Source: Castellaniella sp040276065 (GTDB lineage Bacteria; Pseudomonadota; Gammaproteobacteria; Burkholderiales; Burkholderiaceae_B). From it: a stretch of 64,000 nucleotides of DNA. A program made the position numbers and the translations under genes. Where the stretch lies: positions 1 through 64,000 of the forward strand of contig NZ_JBELOI010000014.1 of the NCBI RefSeq assembly GCF_040276065.1. The letters run 5' to 3'. Of this stretch, positions 58,578 through 64,000 are shown piece after piece. A model generated the notes under the pieces. The model searched no databases. It was not told the origin of the DNA and saw only the letters and a program-made list of their open reading frames with translations. Position 1 is the first letter of the stretch; the number at the start of each line of letters is the position of its first letter.

Positions 58578-59342
58578 ATGCGGATGTTGGGAAAAACGGC
58601 ACTCGTCACGGGTGCCGGGTCGGGCATCGGCCTGGCGATTGCCGAAGGCTTTCTGGCGCAGGGGGCTCGCGTCGTAGCCGCCGATCTGCTTGACGGGCCG
58701 CCGGAGGCTCTTGCGGCGGCGGTGGCCAGGGGCGAGGCCCTGGGTGTACGGATGGATGTGACGGAGCCCGACAGTGTGCGGGCGGCGCTGGCGGCCTGCG
58801 CGGCGGCAGGCTTCGACATCGACGTTCTGGTGAACAACGCGGGGGTCATCCACGTCGGAACGATCCTGCAGACTCGCCTCGAGGATCTGCGGCGGGTCTA
58901 CAGGGTGAACGTCGAGGGCGTGTTCAACGTCACGCAGGCATTCTTGCCGGGCATGATCGAAAGGGGGGGCGGAGTGATATTGAACATGGCCTCTCTGGCA
59001 TCGCTGACCGCGATGCACGATCGTTTCGCCTACAGTTCATCCAAGGCCGCCGTGATGATGATGACACGTTCGGTGGCGCTGGATTTCGTCAAGCAAAATG
59101 TCCGGGCGAACTGCATCTGCCCCGCGCGCGTCCATACGAGCATGGTGGACAACTACCTGAAGACAGCTTACGCGGGCCAGGAGGAGGAAACGTTCCGCCG
59201 GTTCTCCGAGTATCAACCCGTAGGGCGCATGATCCGTCCGGATGAGATCGCCGGGATGGCTGTCTATCTCTGCTCAGATGAGTCCCAGATGGTCACTGGC
59301 TCCTCCTTCCTCATCGATGGCGGCGTCATGATGGGCGTGTAG
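58578..59342 (+). CDS. SDR-family oxidoreductase
   Basis: 254 residues. TGAGSGIGLAIAEGF, catalytic Ser in NMASLASLT and YSSSK. Ending SSFLIDGGVMMGV. Resembles sugar-acid dehydrogenases (2-keto-3-deoxy-L-fuconate type). GAGC-type RBS before the ATG at 58578; follows the hydrolase by 28 bases. Confidence 0.87.
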   Translation: MRMLGKTALVTGAGSGIGLAIAEGFLAQGARVVAADLLDGPPEALAAAVARGEALGVRMDVTEPDSVRAALAACAAAGFDIDVLVNNAGVIHVGTILQTRLEDLRRVYRVNVEGVFNVTQAFLPGMIERGGGVILNMASLASLTAMHDRFAYSSSKAAVMMMTRSVALDFVKQNVRANCICPARVHTSMVDNYLKTAYAGQEEETFRRFSEYQPVGRMIRPDEIAGMAVYLCSDESQMVTGSSFLIDGGVMMGV

Positions 59343-59369
59343 AAAGAGCCGTCGGCTTTCCCCCGTGGG

Positions 59370-60452
59370 TCAGTCCTCGGGGGTGCCGCCCCATCCAGGG
59401 CTGGAGGGTACCTTCCAGGCGAAGTCGTCTTGCGACAGCCAGCCGTCCGGAATGCGGGGGTCTCGCATCTTCCAGGGTCCAACCAGTTCGGCCGGGAACA
59501 GCGGCTGGCGCAGGGTGGCCGCAAAATGGATGCCCGCCAGAGACCCGAACGGGGTTTCCAGCATTGCGCCCAGACCGTATGGGATGCCGGCGGCATCGGC
59601 GATCGCCATGATGCGCTGAGTCTCCCTGATTCCGCTCTTCGCCAGCTTCAGGTTGAATCCGTCGGCCGCCCGCTCTTGCACGATGCGCAAAGCGTCATGG
59701 GCGGTGAACAGGCTCTCGTCGGCGACGATGGGTATCAGGCCCGCGCGACACAAGGTCGCCATGCCCTGGATGTCCCAGGCGGGGACCGGTTGTTCAAAAA
59801 ATCCGACGTTGTACCGCTCGAGTACCTTCATGGTTTGCAGGGCGGTGACGACTTGGAAGGACCCGTTGCCATCGATGGCGATCACGGTGTCCGATCCGAT
59901 GGCCTGGTGTATCGCATCGACCCGCGCCAGGCTGCTTTGGGCATCCAAGGCCACCTTGACCTGGAGGGTCCGGGCGCCGAGCGCATGCCAATAGCGAGCT
60001 TCCTCGGCCATGGCCGCCGGGGTATCCAGCGTGACGATGGCGCCGAGCGGAACTTCGTTCCGGGTGGCGCCTCCCAGTAGTGCGTGGGCCGGCGCGCCCA
60101 GCAGCCTGGCGCGCAGGTCCAGCAGCGCCAGTTCGACGACTGAATGTGCATAGGGATTTCCGGGCAGGGTCTGTCGCAGTGCCTGGATGATGTCATTTTC
60201 CTTTAGGGCTTCCATTTGCAGCAGGACGGGTGCGAAATGGACTTCGATGGCGGTGCGCATCGAGGCGATGGTTTCACTCGAATAGCCTGGCATCGCAGTC
60301 ATTTCGGCGTGGCCGTGGGATCCGTCGTCGCCGCACAAGTCCACACGCAGGTAATCCAGCGTCTCCATATGGACCTTAGCGTTGCGAAATGGCTTGAGGA
60401 AGCGCCGCGTGGTCTGCGTCACGTGGATGGCTGCGATACGTACCGGCATCAT
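59370..60452 (-). CDS. enolase-superfamily enzyme (mandelate racemase/muconate lactonizing type)
   Basis: 360 residues. Metal ligands Asp in AIDGNGSF, Glu in FFEQPVPA, Asp in VADESLF; C-terminal Lys in NLKLAKSGI. The KxK of related enzymes reads QVKV, so the first Lys is Gln. GAMLETPFGSLAG follows. It converges with the SDR gene at 58578 and diverges from that at 60527, sharing an operator-bearing promoter region. AAGGA precedes the ATG at 60452. Confidence 0.87.
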   Translation of the reverse strand: MMPVRIAAIHVTQTTRRFLKPFRNAKVHMETLDYLRVDLCGDDGSHGHAEMTAMPGYSSETIASMRTAIEVHFAPVLLQMEALKENDIIQALRQTLPGNPYAHSVVELALLDLRARLLGAPAHALLGGATRNEVPLGAIVTLDTPAAMAEEARYWHALGARTLQVKVALDAQSSLARVDAIHQAIGSDTVIAIDGNGSFQVVTALQTMKVLERYNVGFFEQPVPAWDIQGMATLCRAGLIPIVADESLFTAHDALRIVQERAADGFNLKLAKSGIRETQRIMAIADAAGIPYGLGAMLETPFGSLAGIHFAATLRQPLFPAELVGPWKMRDPRIPDGWLSQDDFAWKVPSSPGWGGTPED

Positions 60453-60469
60453 GTTTCCTTAATATTTTA

Positions 60470-60494
60470 TGGAACGGCGTGCTATTATTAAGAA
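60470..60494. promoter_or_regulatory. operator-like site, three half-sites, between divergent genes
   Basis: TGGAA-N5-TGCTA-N5-AAGAA. Same spacing as the sites at 39295 and 46143, with the middle half-site weaker. It lies between the enolase-superfamily gene (-) and the SDR gene (+) and could control both. Confidence 0.55.
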
Positions 60495-60526
60495 CAATAC
60501 TGCAAAATACAATGGGAGAGCCATTC

Positions 60527-61282
60527 ATGGGCGCACCGGGCGATGCGGGCGGTTTCCACGGTCTCGATGGGCGCAGTGCCCTGGTGACGGGGGCGAGTTC
60601 CGGCATTGGCAGCGAGGTGGCGCGCCAATTGGCGGATGCGGGGGTCACCGTCCATGCAAGTGGCCGCCGCGAGCCGCGACTGCGGGCGCTGGGCGAAGGC
60701 CTCAGCCCGTGTGCGCGCGAACGGATCATCCCGATTGCGGGCGATATCGACGACGAGCAATTCCGGCATCGCTTGGCGGCCCAGGCCGAAGGGGTCGATA
60801 TATTGGTCAATGCCGCCGGGTGCCTCATGCATGCGCCGTTTCTGGAGGCGGATCCGCGAGATTGGGAGGGTATGTGGCACACCAATGTACATGCCGTGCT
60901 GTGCCTGACGCAGTTGGTCGCACGCGGCATGGCCCGGCGACAGCGCGGCCACATCATCAATATTTCCTCGATCCTGGCATCCAGGGTCTATCCCTTGACT
61001 TTGGGGTATGCCGCCACCAAACATGCGGTGCGGGCGATTTCCCAAGGTTTGCGTCTCGAGCTCCATGAACACGGCATCAAGGTGACCGAGGTCGCGCCGG
61101 GGCAGGTGCGCACCGAGATCTTCAGGGGCGAGCAGCATCCGCGCGTCAGCGAGGCCTACCAGAGCCGCCCTTTCCAGCCGATCGATCCGCAAGACATCGC
61201 GGCGGCGATCCTGGGCGCTTTGCGAATGCCTCTTCATGCCAGCGTCGACCTCATCGAGGTCAACCCCGTCGGCCAATCGTGA
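60527..61282 (+). CDS. SDR-family oxidoreductase
   Basis: 251 residues from the ATG at 60527 (GGGAGAG upstream). TGASSGIGSEVARQLA, NISSILAS, YAATKHAV. C-terminus IEVNPVGQS. An upstream GTG at 60479 lies in the operator and is unlikely. Divergent to the enolase-superfamily gene and probably coregulated. Confidence 0.87.
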   Translation: MGAPGDAGGFHGLDGRSALVTGASSGIGSEVARQLADAGVTVHASGRREPRLRALGEGLSPCARERIIPIAGDIDDEQFRHRLAAQAEGVDILVNAAGCLMHAPFLEADPRDWEGMWHTNVHAVLCLTQLVARGMARRQRGHIINISSILASRVYPLTLGYAATKHAVRAISQGLRLELHEHGIKVTEVAPGQVRTEIFRGEQHPRVSEAYQSRPFQPIDPQDIAAAILGALRMPLHASVDLIEVNPVGQS

Positions 61283-61310
61283 GGCCGGCCGTCCCGTCCA
61301 CGCCGGCGCT

Positions 61311-62093
61311 TCAGATTGGCGGATGGCGCGTCGTCGAGCCGCCGTCCACTGTGATGACGGTTCCGCTGACATAAGAAGCCCGCTCCGAGGCCATGAAGGT
61401 CGCGACAGCGGCGATTTCCTCGGCTCGGGCGGCCCGCCCAAAGGGGCGCGAGCTCGTCAGCTCACGCCAGCGGTCGGTCGAGCCCAGTTGTCGTTTTGAG
61501 TCTTCCTCCAACAGCGTTCGCATCCTCTCGGTTTCCGTGAGCCCAGGGTTGATTGCCAGCACACGGACGCCGTAGTCCACACTTTCGCCGCCCAGGGCCC
61601 GTGTGAATGCCATCAAGGCGGCATTGGCTGTGGATCCCGCGATGTAGGCAGCTGTGGGGCGCTCGCCTCCGGCACCAACGATATTGATGATCACGCCGCG
61701 TTTTCGGTCGCGCATGTGGGAATAGACGGCACGGCACAGGTTGATGTAGCTGAACATCTTGAGTTCCCAACTCGCGCGCCAGGGGGTGTCGCCCAACTCG
61801 GTCAAGCGCCCTCTGGGGATGGCGCCGGCATTGTTGACCAGGATATCGATGTTCGGATCAAGCCGGTCCAGGAAGGCGGTGCTGGCGTCGGGGTCGCTCA
61901 GGTCGCAGCAGTGCGTGGTAGCCTCGGCCCCTGTTTCCGCGAGGGCGGTGCGCGCCCTCGCCAGCGTTTCCGGGTTTCGGCCGACGATCTGCACGCGGCA
62001 ACCTTCCGCGGCCATGGATTCCGCGATGGCGTAGCCGATGCCGCGGGAGCCTCCGGTGATGAGGGCTGTCTTGCCTTTCAAATTCAGTTCCAT
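61311..62093 (-). CDS. SDR-family protein with altered YxxxK motif
   Basis: 260 residues. Rossmann motif TGGSRGIGYAIAESM and NNAGAIPRGRL intact, but the catalytic motif is YIAGS with Ser in place of Lys (YIAGSTANAALMAF). A similar YIAGSAGN-type sequence occurs in a subset of SDRs, so this may be a natural subfamily. Overlaps the IlvD-family gene upstream by ten bases. Confidence 0.82.
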   Translation of the reverse strand: MELNLKGKTALITGGSRGIGYAIAESMAAEGCRVQIVGRNPETLARARTALAETGAEATTHCCDLSDPDASTAFLDRLDPNIDILVNNAGAIPRGRLTELGDTPWRASWELKMFSYINLCRAVYSHMRDRKRGVIINIVGAGGERPTAAYIAGSTANAALMAFTRALGGESVDYGVRVLAINPGLTETERMRTLLEEDSKRQLGSTDRWRELTSSRPFGRAARAEEIAAVATFMASERASYVSGTVITVDGGSTTRHPPI

Positions 62094-63628
62094 GTCACGC
62101 TCCGCGCATCGAGGTCGATGCTGATCTGGTCGCCGTTGGCAACCTTGCCGATGGGTCCGCCCTCTACGGCCGCGGGGCGGATGAAGCTGACCGCCAGGCT
62201 GCGGGACAGTCCCGAGTGGCCCCCGTCCGAGACCAGTGCCACGGAGTCGCTCAAGCCGGCTCCGTGCAGCGCACAGCCGAAATCGTCCAGGCCTGCACCG
62301 CGCACGACCAGCACGGATCCGGCGGGGATGGCCTTGCGGGCCAGGGCGTCATAGGCCTGCGAGGCATTGTCCAGGACCATGGCGGAGCCCTTGAACTGCC
62401 TGAGTTGCGTGCCGGTTCCGGCCGGCCTCACGATGCCACCTCCCGGCGCCAGACTGCCTCTCAGGATGATGAGCCCGGCCTCGCGGGGACCGTGGCCGGG
62501 CGGATCGAAGGCCGGACCGTCGGCCGGCGGCGCGTGCGACAAGGCCTCGCCCAGGGTGTCGGCCGACACGGTGGGCCGTGCGGCATGCAGCTCGGTCGCG
62601 AGACGCTTGAGGACCTGCCGCGCGCCGCCCGATCGCTCCAGGTCGTCCACCGGTACCGGACCGCAGGGTGCGACGAAGCAGATCTGCCGCGTGGAGTCTG
62701 CGAGGTGTTCAGCGGTGCGGCGCACATCGAATGTCGTACCATCCGGGTTGCGCAGCCGCAGCTCGTCGGACAGTCGTTGCAGGAAGCCCAGGCTGCTGGG
62801 GGCACCACCGATCGCCAGCACCAACCGTATGGCGTCGGTCAGGGCTGGAACGGAAAGAATGTCCCGCGCCCGCAGGTTTCGCCGACTGACCTCGAGGATG
62901 GTCCGGGCGATGGCCTTGGCTTGGTCCCGCAAGCGGGGGCTTGCTCCGGCGATTGGAGAATGCCCCAGCGGCGTGAGTCCGAGCGCCTCGCACGCCATGT
63001 GCAGGGTCGTGGCTGTCCCCAGCCCCGGACATACGCCGGGGCCGGTCGCGCAGGCGCCCGCCATGGCTTCGAGCGTCTCGCGCGGCATGCGGCCGGCCAT
63101 GGCGGCGCCCACGCCTTCATACACGTCGATCAGATCGATGCGGCGGCCCGCGAACTGTCCGGGCCGTTGGTAGCCGCAGGGCAGGAATACGGTCGGGAGG
63201 TTCAGGCGGGCCGCCGTGATCAAGTGGGCCGGCACGGTGGTGTCGCAGGAGGGCAGGAATACCAGGGCGTCGATGCCGACTCCACGGGTGGCGTCCTCAA
63301 TGTCCGCGACCAGTCGGTCCAGCGAGGTGGCGAGCCGCCCCGCTTGTCGGTTGGCGAAGTACAGGGAGTCGCATGGGGCGCTCGTGGGAATGACCAACCC
63401 GAGACCGCCGTTTCCCGTGACCTCGTCCGCCACGATTCGGGCGATGTCGGGCACGTGCGGAAAGCAGACGGCAGTCCCCGCGTAGGAGCTGATGATGCCG
63501 ACGCGCGGATGTGTATCAGCTCCGGCGTCCAGTCCGCTCCACTGGAATGCGCGCACCATGTCGTCGAGCAATTGTGTGGGCGGGGCATCTGCGGCGGTGG
63601 CCTTTGGGGATTGGTCAGGTGGATTCAT
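62084..63628 (-). CDS. IlvD/Edd-family dehydratase homologue, divergent
   Basis: 514 residues. The Fe-S Cys are kept: TAVCFPH, LPSCDTT and GVCPGLGTATT. The Lys of the CDK motif, carbamylated and metal-binding in characterised members, is Thr (CDTT). The Ser-bearing C-terminal segment GGHSGLSRSL and ending VANGDQISIDL are family-like. It probably dehydrates a polyhydroxy acid or has changed function. Same operon as livF (11 bases after). Confidence 0.85.
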   Translation of the reverse strand: MNPPDQSPKATAADAPPTQLLDDMVRAFQWSGLDAGADTHPRVGIISSYAGTAVCFPHVPDIARIVADEVTGNGGLGLVIPTSAPCDSLYFANRQAGRLATSLDRLVADIEDATRGVGIDALVFLPSCDTTVPAHLITAARLNLPTVFLPCGYQRPGQFAGRRIDLIDVYEGVGAAMAGRMPRETLEAMAGACATGPGVCPGLGTATTLHMACEALGLTPLGHSPIAGASPRLRDQAKAIARTILEVSRRNLRARDILSVPALTDAIRLVLAIGGAPSSLGFLQRLSDELRLRNPDGTTFDVRRTAEHLADSTRQICFVAPCGPVPVDDLERSGGARQVLKRLATELHAARPTVSADTLGEALSHAPPADGPAFDPPGHGPREAGLIILRGSLAPGGGIVRPAGTGTQLRQFKGSAMVLDNASQAYDALARKAIPAGSVLVVRGAGLDDFGCALHGAGLSDSVALVSDGGHSGLSRSLAVSFIRPAAVEGGPIGKVANGDQISIDLDARSVTWN

Positions 63629-63639
63629 GGCGTGCTCCG

Positions 63640-64000
63640 TCAGAGTCCGAGATATCGAAACAGGGTGGCATCGTCGATCGAGCCGACGGTGCCTTCATAG
63701 CGGGTGGTGCCGCGCTCCAGGATGTAGAAGCGCTGGCAGTGGTCGAGCGCGATGCGGACGTTCTGCTCGACCAGCAGGACGCCGACCCCTCGGTTCGCGA
63801 TGCGCTGGATGATTTCACCGACTTCGTGCGCCAGTGCCGGAGACAGGGCCGCCGTCGGTTCGTCGAAAAGCATGAGTTCCGGATCACCGACGAGCGCGCG
63901 GCCGATGGCGACCATCTGGCGTTCGCCTCCGCTCAGCGATCCCGCGGGCTGCTGGAGCCTGGATTCCAGTTTCGGGAACAGCTCGAAGACAGGGGACAGG
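63640..64000 (-). CDS. LIV-type ABC ATPase LivF, partial (3' end)
   Basis: The start lies outside the window. About 120 residues are seen: SLSGGERQMVAIGRAL (signature), MLFDEPTAALSP (Walker B) and LLVEQNV (H-loop), ending YEGTVGSIDDATLFRYLGL. It indicates another LIV importer to the right, cotranscribed with the IlvD- and SDR-type genes. Confidence 0.9.
   Translation of the reverse strand, partial: LSPVFELFPKLESRLQQPAGSLSGGERQMVAIGRALVGDPELMLFDEPTAALSPALAHEVGEIIQRIANRGVGVLLVEQNVRIALDHCQRFYILERGTTRYEGTVGSIDDATLFRYLGL

Noticed and set aside
62216..63700. 494-codon frame antisense to the IlvD-family gene
   Set aside because: Low-complexity Gly/Arg/Gln composition, no motifs; the opposite strand has a recognisable dehydratase.

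Overview
This window looks like a chromosomal segment of a GC-rich betaproteobacterium, probably Burkholderiales and close to Alcaligenaceae. That is inferred from gene content (tandem YceI proteins with cytochrome b561, queG, several LIV- and Dpp-type transporters, many CoA-transferase and dehydratase genes) and codon use; there is no rRNA or other taxonomic marker, and I saw no tRNA gene or CRISPR array.

Left part (1-8.1 kb) is a worn accessory region. An IS256-type transposase is cut by what looks like the end of an IS21-type element. Next come an alpha/beta hydrolase, a 600-base non-coding stretch with IS21-like repeats, a compact transcription unit (sigma70 promoter, a possible AUU-start small protein, terminator) and a truncated group II intron directly behind the terminator. 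Then come a secreted peroxiredoxin and a two-gene operon in which a MazG-like pyrophosphohydrolase is translationally coupled to a 728-residue GIY-YIG / DUF2075 helicase / LexA-like peptidase fusion. I regard that pair as the best candidate for an undescribed defence or DNA-damage system. Broken IclR and flavoprotein genes and a complete IS3 element without target duplication follow.

At 8.2-10.5 kb are housekeeping genes (FrnE/DsbA-like, queG, yjdM). From about 10.8 to 22.0 kb lies a visibly more AT-rich catabolic island: a GntR-FCD regulator with a perfect 24-bp palindrome at its start, a polyamine-type ABC importer, a three-subunit cobalt-type nitrile/thiocyanate hydratase whose alpha subunit begins with a His-Asp repeat, an isochorismatase-like amidase, an unrecognised protein, a class III CoA-transferase, an HMG-CoA-lyase-like enzyme and an isocitrate-lyase-superfamily enzyme. 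Together they suggest import of a nitrile, hydration, amide hydrolysis, CoA activation and C-C cleavage; the substrate is unknown.

At 22-39 kb are ordinary genes: membrane proteins, a lipoprotein, alcohol dehydrogenase, a baeRF-like protein, LysR, cytochrome b561 with two YceI proteins, glutathionyl-hydroquinone reductase, pirin, a complete LIV operon, an aldo/keto reductase, a 52-residue membrane protein next to dsbB, a DUF411 protein and a thioesterase.

From 39.3 kb to the right edge is a large catabolic supercluster: two enolase-superfamily enzymes, two complete Dpp-type ABC importers, a CoA-transferase lacking its catalytic Asp, a thiol dioxygenase, an enoyl-CoA hydratase-like protein, an IclR regulator, both subunits of aconitase X, four SDR dehydrogenases, a fumarylacetoacetase-family hydrolase, a divergent IlvD-family dehydratase and the end of another livF. 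Four AT-rich operator-like sites share one three-half-site design (WRGAA-N5-TTCYA-N5-WRGAA, one with a 4-base second spacer) and sit before several of these units, suggesting a common regulon, probably of the IclR protein encoded in the cluster.
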